This document shows, piece by piece, positions 1 through 10,247 of a stretch of DNA of 64,000 nucleotides (within the stretch, counting starts at the first letter, position 1; every line of letters starts with the position of its first letter). The DNA is from Ferrovibrio sp046297595 (GTDB taxonomy: Bacteria; Pseudomonadota; Alphaproteobacteria; Ferrovibrionales; Ferrovibrionaceae). Location of the stretch: contig NZ_JBKBHT010000002.1 in assembly GCF_046297595.1 (NCBI RefSeq), positions 186,001 to 250,000 of the forward strand, read 5' to 3'. The translations under genes and the position numbers were made by a program. The notes beneath the pieces are model-generated. The model was not told where the DNA came from. It saw only the letters and a list, made by a program, of their open reading frames with translations, and did not search any database.

Positions 1-151
1 GTTCCTTGGCGCGGGTCTTCATGTAGTTGCGCAACTTCTCGGCACCCTTGCGCGCGCAGGAGCCGCGCGGATGGTTTTCCGGCCGCTCGTTGGTGCAGAC
101 GAAGATATGCGCCCGGTAAAAGGGCTTGGGATCGCTGGACAAAACAACCAT
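1..151 (-). CDS. (2Fe-2S) ferredoxin-like protein, 5' part only
   Basis: The first 50 codons of a minus-strand gene are present; the remainder lies outside the window. The N-terminus carries a Cys at residue 19 and another at residue 32 in a CTNERP...HPRGSC context, which is typical of thioredoxin-fold [2Fe-2S] ferredoxins related to the NuoE subunit. Proteins of this family carry one [2Fe-2S] cluster and act as small electron carriers; the physiological partner is unknown. The ATG at 151-149 lies 10 bases beyond the stop of the DUF6489 gene on the same strand, so the two are probably cotranscribed. The remaining cluster ligands cannot be checked. Confidence 0.7.
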   Translation of the reverse strand, partial: MVVLSSDPKPFYRAHIFVCTNERPENHPRGSCARKGAEKLRNYMKTRAKE

Positions 152-161
152 GGGTCTTACT

Positions 162-407
162 TCACTTCTTGTCGGTTCCGCCGCCGGGGAACTGGCTGAA
201 AAAGAATTTCTGGATCTGCTCCAGATTCTGCAGGCCCAGCGGCGCCCAGGTCTTGAGCAGGGTCTCCGGGTCCATCGCGCTGAGCGAATTCATCATCCGG
301 TCCTGCATCTGGCGCATGACCGCCTCCTGCAGGGGCTGCACATCGGGCAGGCCGAGGAAGCGCCGGGCCTCTTCCGGAGTGCAATCGACATTGACAGTGA
401 CCTTCAT
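162..407 (-). CDS. DUF6489 family protein
   Basis: This is a small 81-residue protein beginning MKVTVNVDCTPEEARRFLG, a start I recognise from the alphaproteobacterial DUF6489 family. It is acidic to neutral, has no signal peptide or membrane segment, and ends in a short Gly-rich tail. A longer upstream reading (to 515) exists, but the family start is the internal ATG at 407. It is followed on the same strand after 10 bases by the ferredoxin gene, suggesting a two-gene transcript. It is divergent from the thioredoxin-domain gene at 463, leaving 55 bases for both promoters. No function is established for the family. Confidence 0.75.
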   Translation of the reverse strand: MKVTVNVDCTPEEARRFLGLPDVQPLQEAVMRQMQDRMMNSLSAMDPETLLKTWAPLGLQNLEQIQKFFFSQFPGGGTDKK

Positions 408-462
408 TGTCGCACCATACTTGTCTGAAACGCCGAAACGAGAAGCAGGACAAATACCTAGC

Positions 463-2541
463 ATGGCCGCCGCCCCCTTGTCAGGGACCAACACCGTGAA
501 TCTGGACCGCAACAACCTGGACCGGGCCGCCTCGCCGTATCTTCAGCAGCACAGGGACAATCCGGTCCACTGGCAGATCTGGAGCCCCCAGGTGCTGGCC
601 GCCGCCCAGGCGGCCAACAAGCCGATCCTGCTCAGCGTGGGCTATGCCGCCTGCCACTGGTGCCACGTGATGGCCCATGAAAGCTTCGAGAATCCGCAGA
701 TCGCCGCGGTGATGAACGAGCTGTACGTGAATATCAAGGTCGACCGCGAGGAACGGCCGGATATCGACACGCTCTACATGAATGCCCTGCATATCCTGGG
801 CGAACAGGGCGGCTGGCCGCTCACCATGTTCCTCACGCCCAAGGGCGAGCCCTTCTGGGGCGGTACATACTTCCCGCCCGAGCCGCGCTTCGGCCGGCCC
901 GGCTTCGTGGAGGTGCTGCAAAAGGTGCATGAGGCCTGGCGCGACAAGCCGCAATCGGTGGCGCAGAACGTGAAGATGCTGGTGGGCGGCCTGCGCAGCA
1001 TGGCCAAGCCGCAATCGCGCGACCGCCTGGCCTTGAGCAACGACATACTGGACCAGGTGGCGGCGCAGATCGTCACCCATGTCGATCCCGAACATGGCGG
1101 CGTGGGCGGCGCGCCGAAATTCCCGCAGACCGGCCTGTTCGACCTGCTGTGGCGCGCATATCTGCGCACCGGCCAGGCCGATTACGCCAAAGCGGTGACC
1201 AACACGATTTCACGCATGGCCCAGGGCGGCATCTACGATCATCTGGGCGGCGGCTTCGCGCGGTATTCCACCGACGCGGAATGGCTGGCGCCGCATTTCG
1301 AGAAGATGCTGTACGACAATGCGCAGCTGCTCTCGCATATGGCGATGGTGGAGGCCGAGACACGCGATCCGGTGCTGCGCCAGCGCGTGATGGAAACCGT
1401 GGGCTGGGTCCTGCGCGAGATGATCACTGCGGACGGCGCTTTCGCCGCCACGCAGGACGCGGATTCGGAAGGCGAGGAAGGCAAGTTTTATATCTGGCAC
1501 AAGCCCGAGATCGAGCAGGTGCTGAGCCCGGAAGATGCCGCGCTGTTCTGCGCCGCCTATGACGTGACCGATGCCGGCAACTGGGAACACAAGACCATTC
1601 TGCGCCGCTCGCTGTCGCCCGATCTGAAGGATGCCGAGACCGAAGCCAAGCTCGCCGCCTGTCGTGCGAAGCTGCTGGCAGCGCGCGAACAGCGGATCAA
1701 GCCGGGTTGGGACGACAAGGTGCTGGCCGACTGGAACGGCCTGATGATCGCGACCCTGGCCGAACTGTCGCGCCAGTATCAACGGCCCGACTGGCTGGCA
1801 GCGGCCGAACGCGCCTATGATTTCATCGTCAACACGATGAGCGTGGGCGAGGTCAAGCTGGGCCACAGCTGGCGCAACGACATCCTGGTCTTCCCCGGCC
1901 TGCTCGACGATTACGCGGCGATGATGCGCGCGGCGCTCGCGCTGCATGAGGCCACCGGCAGCCCGGATTACCTGCGCCAGGCGCAGGCCTGGGCCGAGAC
2001 GGTGGAAGACGATTATGCCGATGCGGTGAATGGCGGCTATTTCCTGACATCAAAAGAAGCCGAGAACCTTGTCGCCCGCACGCGCCACGCCACCGACAAC
2101 GCCACGCCCTCGGGCAATGGCCTGCTGGTCGGCGTCTTCGCGCGGCTGTGGTACCTGACCGGCAATGTCGAGTGGCGCGAGCGGGCGCAGAACCTGCTGG
2201 ATGCCTTCTCGGCCGACGCGGCGCGCAATTTCTTTCCGATGGGCAGCTACCTCAACGGTTTCGACCTGTTCGCCAACGCGGTGCAGGTCGCCATCATCGG
2301 CAAGCGCGGCGATGCCGCCACCGAAGCGCTGATCGATGCCGCCTATGGCGTGTCGGTGCCCAACCGCATTGTGCAGGTGACCGATCCGTTGGCCTCCATC
2401 CCGGAAAGCCATCCGGCCTATGGCAAGGCGCAGGTGGATGCCACCGCCACCGCCTATGTCTGCCTCGGTCCCACCTGCGGCCTGCCGGTCACCGCGCCGG
2501 CCGAACTCGTCGTGGCGATGAAGGCGACGCGAGCCGTCTAA
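463..2541 (+). CDS. Thioredoxin domain-containing protein (DUF255, YyaL/SSP411 type)
   Basis: The 692-residue product has the family layout: an N-terminal thioredoxin-like domain (about residues 15-180) with a CHWC redox motif at 64-67, followed by a long helical domain resembling an N-acylglucosamine 2-epimerase (alpha/alpha toroid) to the C-terminus. The preceding SPYLQQHRDNPVHW stretch is characteristic of the YyaL/spermatogenesis-associated 20 family. The frame is open further upstream, but the ATG at 463 places the conserved block at the expected distance from the start. The biochemical role of bacterial members is not firmly known; the CxxC suggests thiol-disulfide chemistry. No signal peptide is visible, so it is probably cytoplasmic. 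Confidence 0.88.
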   Translation: MAAAPLSGTNTVNLDRNNLDRAASPYLQQHRDNPVHWQIWSPQVLAAAQAANKPILLSVGYAACHWCHVMAHESFENPQIAAVMNELYVNIKVDREERPDIDTLYMNALHILGEQGGWPLTMFLTPKGEPFWGGTYFPPEPRFGRPGFVEVLQKVHEAWRDKPQSVAQNVKMLVGGLRSMAKPQSRDRLALSNDILDQVAAQIVTHVDPEHGGVGGAPKFPQTGLFDLLWRAYLRTGQADYAKAVTNTISRMAQGGIYDHLGGGFARYSTDAEWLAPHFEKMLYDNAQLLSHMAMVEAETRDPVLRQRVMETVGWVLREMITADGAFAATQDADSEGEEGKFYIWHKPEIEQVLSPEDAALFCAAYDVTDAGNWEHKTILRRSLSPDLKDAETEAKLAACRAKLLAAREQRIKPGWDDKVLADWNGLMIATLAELSRQYQRPDWLAAAERAYDFIVNTMSVGEVKLGHSWRNDILVFPGLLDDYAAMMRAALALHEATGSPDYLRQAQAWAETVEDDYADAVNGGYFLTSKEAENLVARTRHATDNATPSGNGLLVGVFARLWYLTGNVEWRERAQNLLDAFSADAARNFFPMGSYLNGFDLFANAVQVAIIGKRGDAATEALIDAAYGVSVPNRIVQVTDPLASIPESHPAYGKAQVDATATAYVCLGPTCGLPVTAPAELVVAMKATRAV

Positions 2542-2551
2542 GGCGGGCGGT

Positions 2552-3745
2552 CTAGATCTGCGCGTCGTCCACGGGCAGACCTAAGCCCGCACGGCCGATC
2601 ACCTCCCAGGTGGCCGGCGCCGTCATCATGTGCTGCGTGGTCACATGCACGTCGCGAAAGGCGCGCTGCAAGGGCGAGGTGGCAAACACTGCCGAACCGC
2701 CGGCCAAAGTATAAAGCCGCTTCACGGCATCGGCACTGGCATGCGCCGCATGGGTCGCGGCCTGGCGCAAAGCCACGCGCCGCTGCAGCGATACGGTGCT
2801 GCCGGGTTTCGCCTCGCCCAGGTCGGCCATCGCCGCCTCCACCATGGCATGCAGATGACTCCGCGCCGCCAGCACCATCGCCTCGGCCTGGGCGAATTCG
2901 GCCTGAACGGTGGCACGCTCGGCCAGCCGTCGGCTGGAACCCTGCGGCGTCTTCGCGCCGGCCAGGGTGGCGAAATCGCGCACCGCACCGCCGGCAATCC
3001 CTAAGGCCACCGCCGCGATGCCCAGTCCCAGCAGGGCAAAAACCGGGAAGGCGAAGCAGGCGCCGGACCGCAGCACCGGACTGGAGAACAGCGACACGGC
3101 ATGATCGCGCGGGATCGCCACGTCGCGCACCTCGAAATCGCCGCTGCCGGTGCCGCACAGGCCCATCGCCTGCCAGGTGTCGTGGAAGACCACATCCTTC
3201 GCCGGCAGGATCATCATGGTCACGTCGGGTTGGCCGTTGGGCAGGCGGCGCGGCGTCGGCCGGCCCTCGGCATCGGGTGGACCATCCATCAGCAGGCAAC
3301 CGGCGAAAATCCAGTGTGCGTTGCGCGTGCCGCTGCCCCAGCCCCAGCAGCCGCGCACGCGCCACTGGCCGTCTTCGGGCAAAGCGCGGCCCATCGGCGC
3401 GAAGACGCCGGCGGTGACGGTGAGCGGATCGGAAAAAATCTGATGCACCACCCTGTCCGGCAGGCGCCCGGCGGAAATCGCCGCCGTTGCCCCGATCATC
3501 AGGCACCAGCCGGCAGCAGCGTCGCCGCCGGCAATCGTCTCGATCAGGCGCAGCAAAGTGGCGGGATCGACTCCGGCACCGCCGCAATCGGGCGGCAGCG
3601 GCGCGCGATAGAGGCCGGCCTGCGCCATGGCAGCAGCGATATCATCTGGCAGATAGCGCACCTGCTCGATTTCGGCGCTGCGCAGGCGGAACGATGCCGC
3701 GAGGTCTTCTGCGCGGTGGAGCAGGGCTGCTGCCATTTTCGTCAT
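2552..3745 (-). CDS. Acyl-CoA dehydrogenase-fold flavoprotein (DszC/HsaA-like)
   Basis: A 397-residue protein with the acyl-CoA dehydrogenase architecture: an N-terminal helical domain, a middle beta domain (GVFAPMGRALP... and the GCWGWGSG stretch) and a C-terminal helical domain. The LCGTGSGDFEV motif near residue 200 matches the group D flavin-dependent monooxygenase/oxidase relatives (DszC, HsaA) better than classical beta-oxidation dehydrogenases. The substrate is unknown. I chose the ATG at 3745 because it follows GGAAGAG; an in-frame TTG at 3775 would add 10 residues. It converges with the preceding gene, whose stop is 10 bases away. Confidence 0.75.
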   Translation of the reverse strand: MTKMAAALLHRAEDLAASFRLRSAEIEQVRYLPDDIAAAMAQAGLYRAPLPPDCGGAGVDPATLLRLIETIAGGDAAAGWCLMIGATAAISAGRLPDRVVHQIFSDPLTVTAGVFAPMGRALPEDGQWRVRGCWGWGSGTRNAHWIFAGCLLMDGPPDAEGRPTPRRLPNGQPDVTMMILPAKDVVFHDTWQAMGLCGTGSGDFEVRDVAIPRDHAVSLFSSPVLRSGACFAFPVFALLGLGIAAVALGIAGGAVRDFATLAGAKTPQGSSRRLAERATVQAEFAQAEAMVLAARSHLHAMVEAAMADLGEAKPGSTVSLQRRVALRQAATHAAHASADAVKRLYTLAGGSAVFATSPLQRAFRDVHVTTQHMMTAPATWEVIGRAGLGLPVDDAQI

Positions 3746-3928
3746 GCGCTCTTCCCGATCTTCTTCACGGGCCAACGAAAAATGTCGGTTTCGTCACATT
3801 TTCGCCTTGCCCTTCGGATTAGGCTAGCTATCTGACCGGGAGAGCAAAAGAGCGGGCCGCGCCGCCATCCGGTTGTTTTTGATATTCGGCATGTTTTTGC
3901 CATGCTGGAACCACGGTTACAGCAAGTC

Positions 3929-3960
3929 GTTGAAATCCCAATCAGTTGAAATCCCAGTCA
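3929..3960. repeat. Two adjacent 16-bp direct repeats upstream of egtB
   Basis: GTTGAAATCCCAATCA at 3929-3944 is followed without a gap by GTTGAAATCCCAGTCA at 3945-3960, with a single mismatch. The pair lies 62-93 bases upstream of the egtB start in the 276-base region between two divergent genes. Such head-to-tail repeats often bind a transcription factor, but no factor is suggested by the sequence, and a local duplication is equally possible. The rest of this intergenic region shows no other clear element. Confidence 0.6.
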
Positions 3961-4021
3961 TCGATTGAATTTGCCGTTCTGAAGAAAAATTTATTGCGGC
4001 GCCGCAGGGGAGCAGAGGACC

Positions 4022-5376
4022 ATGAGCGAAACCCTCACCATTGAGGCCGGTTTCAGCCATCGCGGCGGTATGGAAAGACAGGATACAGAGCAGCGCGGCA
4101 CGGAAGAACGGCGGGATTCAGCACGCGCCGCATTACTGGCCGGCTACCAGACCGTGCGCCAGCTTACCGAACTGCTGGCCGAAACGCTGTCGCCGGAAGA
4201 CCAGCAGCTGCAGTCAATGCCCGATGCCAGTCCAACCAAATGGCACCGCGCCCATGTCACCTGGTTCTTCGAGACCTTCATCCTGCAGGCGCACAAGTCC
4301 GGCTACTGCGTGTTCGACGAACACTTCAACTACCTGTTCAATTCCTATTACGAAGCGGTTGGCGCACGCCATCCGAGGCCTGAGCGCGGCCTGCTCAGCC
4401 GGCCCACCGCCGCCACCGTCACGCAGTATCGCCACTATGTCGACACCGCGATGACCGACCTGCTGGACTGCGCCGACGATGCGACGCTGGCCACGCTCGC
4501 GCCGCTGGTCGCCCTCGGCCTGGCCCATGAGCAGCAGCATCAGGAACTGCTGCTCACCGACATCAAGCATGCTTTCTCGCGCCATCCCTTCGCACCGGCC
4601 TACCTGCCGTCGCAGAGCTTCACACGTGAAGAGCCGGCACGGCTTGGCTTCGTCGATTTCGAGGGTGGCATCGCCGAGATCGGCCATGATGGCCATGGTT
4701 TCGCCTTTGACAACGAAGGCCCGCGCCATCGTGTGCTGCTGCACCCCTTCCGTCTGGCGACGCGGCCGGTCACCTGCGGCGAGTATCTGGAATTCATGGC
4801 CGATGGCGGCTATGCGCGGCCGGAATTCTGGCTTTCCGACGGCTGGGCAATGTTGCAGCGCGAGGGCTGGCAGGCGCCGCTCTACTGGTCGCAGGAGCCC
4901 CATCGCGAGAACTGGCAGATTTTCACCCTGATGGGTCGCCGCGCCGTCGATCCGGCCGAACCGGTCTGCCATGTCTCGTTCTACGAGGCCGCCGCCTACG
5001 CCGCCTGGGCCGGCAAGCGCCTGCCCACCGAAGCCGAATGGGAACATGCCGCCGTCTCGGGCCGCGCCGAACATATGGGCGGTTTCCTTGACCGCCAGCA
5101 TCCCCATCCGCGCCCCCTGCTGGATGGCGGCGATGCAACGCTGCGCGGCTATGGCGAGGTTTGGGAATGGACGCGTTCAGGCTACGAGCCCTATCCCGGC
5201 TTCAAACCGGCAGCCGGCGCCATCGGCGAATATAACGGCAAGTTCATGGTGGGGCAGATCGTGCTGCGCGGCGGCTCCTGCGCCACGCCGCACGGCCATA
5301 TCCGGCCCAGCTACCGCAATTTCTTCCCGCCGGCTGCGCGCTGGCAGTTTTCCGGCATCCGTCTGGCGGAGGATCT

Positions 5377-5380
<4 letters not shown>
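4022..5380 (+). CDS. egtB: Ergothioneine biosynthesis sulfoxide synthase EgtB
   Basis: This 452-residue enzyme combines an N-terminal DinB-like helical domain with a C-terminal formylglycine-generating-enzyme (C-type lectin) domain. It catalyses the O2- and iron-dependent coupling of hercynine (trimethylhistidine) to a thiol donor, forming the sulfoxide intermediate of ergothioneine. The probable iron ligands are visible: a His in the WHRAH segment (75/78) and the HEQQH pair (His169, His173). The C-terminal domain shows RLPTEAEWEHAA and LRGGSCATPHGHIRPSYRN. The ATG at 4022 follows AGAGGA. The stop overlaps the egtD start by 4 bases, so the two form a coupled operon. Whether cysteine or gamma-glutamylcysteine is the donor cannot be decided here. 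Confidence 0.93.
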
Positions 5381-6366
<986 letters not shown>

Positions 6367-6369
6367 AGC

Positions 6370-7494
6370 CTATTGCTGCTGGCTGATGAAAACGCGAAAG
6401 CGCATCAGGCTGAAGGCAACCGCCGCCGCGCCCATGGCCAGGATCGCCAGGAATTCCGGCCACACGATCTCCAGCCCCGCGCCGCGCGACAGGATCGCCT
6501 GGGTCAGCGCCACGTAATGCTTGGTCGGCAGAAGCTGCACCGCCATCTGCAGCCAGTCGGGCATCGCCTCCAGCGGCGTGAAGGCGCCCGATAAAAGCTG
6601 CATTGGCATTTGCACCAGCATGAACATCAGCGCGAACTGCGCCATCGTGCGGGCCAGCGTGGCAAGGAAAATGCCCAAGGCAGCGGCGAAGAACAGGTAG
6701 ATCGCCGTGCCGGCATAGAACAGCAGCACCGAGCCGGCAATCCGCAGGCCCAGCATAGCCTGCAGCACCACGAACAGTGACACCAGCGACATCGCCATGA
6801 TCACGCCGCCATTGGCGATAATCTTGGCCAGCATGATCTCCATCGCCCGCACCGGCATGACCAGCAGATGCTCCAGCGTGCCATGTTCGCGCTCGCGCAT
6901 CAGCGCCGCCCCGGTCAGCAGGATGGCCAGCATGTTCAGCACCTGCAGCAAAGCCATGGCGCCGGTGAACCAGGTGGATTCCAGCGTCTGATTGAAGGCG
7001 ATCCGCAGCTTCAGCTCCACGGCCTGGCTGGCAGCATCGGCATCGCGCCGCAGGAAGCGTCCGATCTCATCGCTGACGATCGAATTGATGTAGTTGCCGC
7101 CGATGCCGGCCTGCATCACCGCAGTGGCGTCGATCAGCAGCTGGATTTCCGGGCTACGCCCGGCCAGCACGTCGGCCTGGAAATCGGGCGGAATGTTCAG
7201 CACGAAGGTGTAACGCGCATGATCCATGGCGCGGTCCACCTCCTGCGGCGCCACCATCACCGGCGCCTGGAAGCGTGGCGGCTGGAAGGCGTCGATGATG
7301 CGCTGGGACAGCGCCGAGCGGTCCTCATCCACCACGCCGAGCGAGGCGCGCACCAGATCATGCGAAGTGCCGGTGGCCTGGGCATAGACCATCAGCGTGC
7401 AGGCATAGATCATGAAGACGAACAGCACGCGGTCGCGCAGTAGGCTGGTGATTTCCTTGCGGCAGAGCTGCCAGATGTTGCGCAGGCTCAGCAT
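6370..7494 (-). CDS. ABC-2 type transporter permease (YhhJ-like)
   Basis: A 374-residue inner-membrane protein of the ABC2 permease family. It has an N-terminal membrane anchor (about 20-40), a large extracytoplasmic domain (about 45-170, with a VDEDRSALSQRI segment typical of the family) and five or six C-terminal membrane segments. It is probably the second permease of the exporter encoded upstream, as YhhJ is with RbbA and YhiI in Escherichia coli. The ATG at 7494 lies 2 bases beyond the stop of the preceding gene, which favours it over an upstream in-frame start at 7527. The exported substrate is unknown. Confidence 0.85.
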   Translation of the reverse strand: MLSLRNIWQLCRKEITSLLRDRVLFVFMIYACTLMVYAQATGTSHDLVRASLGVVDEDRSALSQRIIDAFQPPRFQAPVMVAPQEVDRAMDHARYTFVLNIPPDFQADVLAGRSPEIQLLIDATAVMQAGIGGNYINSIVSDEIGRFLRRDADAASQAVELKLRIAFNQTLESTWFTGAMALLQVLNMLAILLTGAALMREREHGTLEHLLVMPVRAMEIMLAKIIANGGVIMAMSLVSLFVVLQAMLGLRIAGSVLLFYAGTAIYLFFAAALGIFLATLARTMAQFALMFMLVQMPMQLLSGAFTPLEAMPDWLQMAVQLLPTKHYVALTQAILSRGAGLEIVWPEFLAILAMGAAAVAFSLMRFRVFISQQQ

Positions 7495-7496
7495 GG

Positions 7497-10247
7497 TCAG
7501 GTCTCCTGCTTGCGCAGGAACAGCCACGCCATGGCCAGCAGGATGGGCCAGAAGGCGGCGGTGGTGAGGATGAAAGGCATCAGGTCGGCCAGGCCCAGCC
7601 CTTTGGTGAAGGCGCCGACGCTGGTGCGCAGGAAATAGGTGGCGGGAAAGCTCGAACCGATCAGCCTCGCGCCGCCCTGCAGGGTGGAAACCGGCTGCAT
7701 CAGGCCGGAGAAATGCACGGTCGGCATGATGGTCAGCACGGCGGTGCCGAACAGGGCCGCCACCTGGCTGCGCGTGAAGCAGGATGTGACCATGCCGATG
7801 CCGGTACTGGCCAGCACGTAGAAGAAGCCGCCGAGCAACAGGCCGAACAGGCTGCCTTTCAGCGGCACGCCGAACACGAACACCGCCATGGCGATGAGCA
7901 CCAGCACGTTCACGTAAGCCAGCGCTACATAGGGCGCCTGCTTGCCCAAAAGGAATTCCAGCTTGCGCACCGGCGTCACGTAAAGATTTGTGATCGAACC
8001 GCGCTCGCGTTCCGATACCACGCCCAATGTGGCGAGGATGGCCGGGATCAGCATCAGCATCATGGCAAACAGCGCCGGCACCATGGCATCGATGCTGCGG
8101 AAAGCCTGGTTATAGCGGTAGCGCATCACCAGGCTGGCCGGCTGACTCACGCTCACGCCCTGCTGCCGCGCCAGTTCGGCCAGGAAGCTGGAATGGGCGC
8201 CGTTCACGTAACCCTCGACGGTCTCGGCGCGGAACGGCATGCCGCCATCGACCCAGACCGAGACTTCCGGCGCCCGCCCGCGCCGCAGGTCGGCGCCAAA
8301 ATTCGGCGGAATCTCGATGGCCAGCGTGATCTCGCTGCCGCGCAGGCGTTGGATCAGCGCCACGCCATCGGGCGCATCCGCTTCGCGCCGGAAGTAAGAG
8401 GAACCAGAATAGGTCTCGATATAGGCGCGGCTTTCCGGCGTGCCGTCGCGGTCCAGCACCGAGAAGCTGACATTGTCCACATCGAAGGTGATGCCATAAC
8501 CGAACAAAAGCATCAGCATCACGGTGCCGAACAATGCGAAGCCCAGGCGGATCGGATCGCGCAGCAATTCGATGCTCTCGCGCCAGGCATAGGCGCGCAG
8601 CCGGCGGCCGGAAAACCAGCCACGCGGCGCGGCAGGCGGCGTATCAGATTCGGCCGCCATGATCGCAGGCGCGGTTTCCTCCACACTGCGCCCGCCCAGT
8701 TCCATATAGGCGATGAAAGCCTCTTCCAGGCTGCTTGCGTTCTGCGCCCGCTGCAGCTCTGTCGGTGCGCCGGTGGCGATCACGCGGCCGGCATGCATGA
8801 AGGCGACGCGGTCGCAGCGCGTGGCTTCGGTCATGTAATGGGTGGAGATGAAGATGGTGACGCCCTGCTCGCGGGCCAGCCGCTGCAACTCGCGCCAGAA
8901 ATTCTCACGCGCCACCGGATCGACGCCCGAGGTCGGCTCGTCGAGGATCAGAATCTCGGGTTCATGGATAATGGCGACAGCCAGCGACAGGCGCTGGCGC
9001 ACGCCCATCGGCAGGGTGTCGGCTATCGAATCCAAGTGTTCTTTCAAATCGAAATGCCGCACCATTGCCTTGCTCCGTTCGATCGCTCCGGCATTCTCCA
9101 GGCCATAAAGTGCTGCATGCAGCATAAGGTTCTGCCGCACCGTCAGTTCGCCATAGAGCGAAAAGCTCTGCGCCATGTAGCCGATGCGGCGGCGGATAGA
9201 GAAATCCCCGGCGGACACCGCCCGGCCAAACAGGAAGCCTTCGCCCTCCGTGGCCGGCAGCAGCCCGGTGAGCATCTTCATCGTGGTGGTCTTGCCGCAG
9301 CCATTCGAACCGAGGAAACCGAAGATCTCGCCGCGCCGGATCGCCAGATCGACATGGTCGACGGCGGTGAAATCGCCAAAGCGCCGCGTCAGGCCCTTTG
9401 CCGCGATCACCGGCTCCGCTATCTCGTCCACATGGGCCGGCGGCAGGGCCGGTTCGCCATCCAGCCCGCCGCGACGATCTTTGGGCAGCAACGCGATGAA
9501 AGCCTGCTCCAGCGACGCCGTGCCGCTCTGCGCCTTCAGCTCGGCGGGGCTGCCACTAGCGAGGATGCGACCCTGATCCAGCATGATCACCCGGCCGAAG
9601 CGTTCGGCCTCATCCATTGTCGAAGTCGCGACCAGCAGGGCAAGCTGCGGCCGGCTCTGCCGGATGCTGTCGATCAGGTCCCAGAACTGCCGGCGCGACA
9701 GGGGATCGACGCCGGTGGTGGGTTCATCGAGAATAAGAAGATCGGGATCGTGCACCAGTGCGCAGCACAGGCCCAGCTTCTGCTTCATACCACCCGAGAG
9801 CTTGTGCATCGGCCGGTCGGCAAACGGCGCGAGGCCGGTGGCGTCCAGCAAGGCGGGGATGCGGCGCTCGCGTTCGGCGCGGCCATGGCCGAACAGGCGC
9901 GCGAAGAAGGCGACATTCTCGGACACCGTGAGGTTGGCGTAGAGATTGCGGCCCAGGCCCTGCGGCATGTAGGCGATGCGCGGCTGCACGGCTTCGCGCG
10001 CGCGGCGACTGGCATAATCTGCGCCCAGAGCAGCAATGCTGCCGCGCTGCAGCTTCTTCGCGCCCGAGGCGAGTGCCAGCAATGTGGATTTGCCGACGCT
10101 GTCGGGGCCGACCAGCGCCAGGGCCGAACCGGGCGGCAGGTCGAGGCTCACGTCATCCAGCGCCACGGTCTTGCCGTAGCGATGGCTGACATGGGCGATG
10201 CTCAAGCCGCCATGCGATTGGCCGCCATGCGGTTGACCGGCATTCAT
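7497..10247 (-). CDS. ABC exporter fusion: two ATPase domains plus permease (RbbA-like)
   Basis: The 916-residue product fuses two ABC ATPase domains to an ABC2 permease, as in RbbA/YhiH. Domain 1 has Walker A GPDSVGKST (47-55), signature SGGMKQKL and Walker B LLILDEPTTGVDP. Domain 2 has GSNGCGKTT, an atypical signature (PMGVRQRL instead of LSGGQ) and ILILDEPTSGVDP. The last 370 residues form the membrane part, again with a large extracytoplasmic loop. E. coli RbbA was described as ribosome-associated, but the neighbouring adaptor and permease argue for export here. It overlaps the hlyD-type gene by 4 bases (ATGA). The degenerate second signature suggests asymmetric ATP hydrolysis (inference). 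Confidence 0.9.
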   Translation of the reverse strand: MNAGQPHGGQSHGGLSIAHVSHRYGKTVALDDVSLDLPPGSALALVGPDSVGKSTLLALASGAKKLQRGSIAALGADYASRRAREAVQPRIAYMPQGLGRNLYANLTVSENVAFFARLFGHGRAERERRIPALLDATGLAPFADRPMHKLSGGMKQKLGLCCALVHDPDLLILDEPTTGVDPLSRRQFWDLIDSIRQSRPQLALLVATSTMDEAERFGRVIMLDQGRILASGSPAELKAQSGTASLEQAFIALLPKDRRGGLDGEPALPPAHVDEIAEPVIAAKGLTRRFGDFTAVDHVDLAIRRGEIFGFLGSNGCGKTTTMKMLTGLLPATEGEGFLFGRAVSAGDFSIRRRIGYMAQSFSLYGELTVRQNLMLHAALYGLENAGAIERSKAMVRHFDLKEHLDSIADTLPMGVRQRLSLAVAIIHEPEILILDEPTSGVDPVARENFWRELQRLAREQGVTIFISTHYMTEATRCDRVAFMHAGRVIATGAPTELQRAQNASSLEEAFIAYMELGGRSVEETAPAIMAAESDTPPAAPRGWFSGRRLRAYAWRESIELLRDPIRLGFALFGTVMLMLLFGYGITFDVDNVSFSVLDRDGTPESRAYIETYSGSSYFRREADAPDGVALIQRLRGSEITLAIEIPPNFGADLRRGRAPEVSVWVDGGMPFRAETVEGYVNGAHSSFLAELARQQGVSVSQPASLVMRYRYNQAFRSIDAMVPALFAMMLMLIPAILATLGVVSERERGSITNLYVTPVRKLEFLLGKQAPYVALAYVNVLVLIAMAVFVFGVPLKGSLFGLLLGGFFYVLASTGIGMVTSCFTRSQVAALFGTAVLTIMPTVHFSGLMQPVSTLQGGARLIGSSFPATYFLRTSVGAFTKGLGLADLMPFILTTAAFWPILLAMAWLFLRKQET

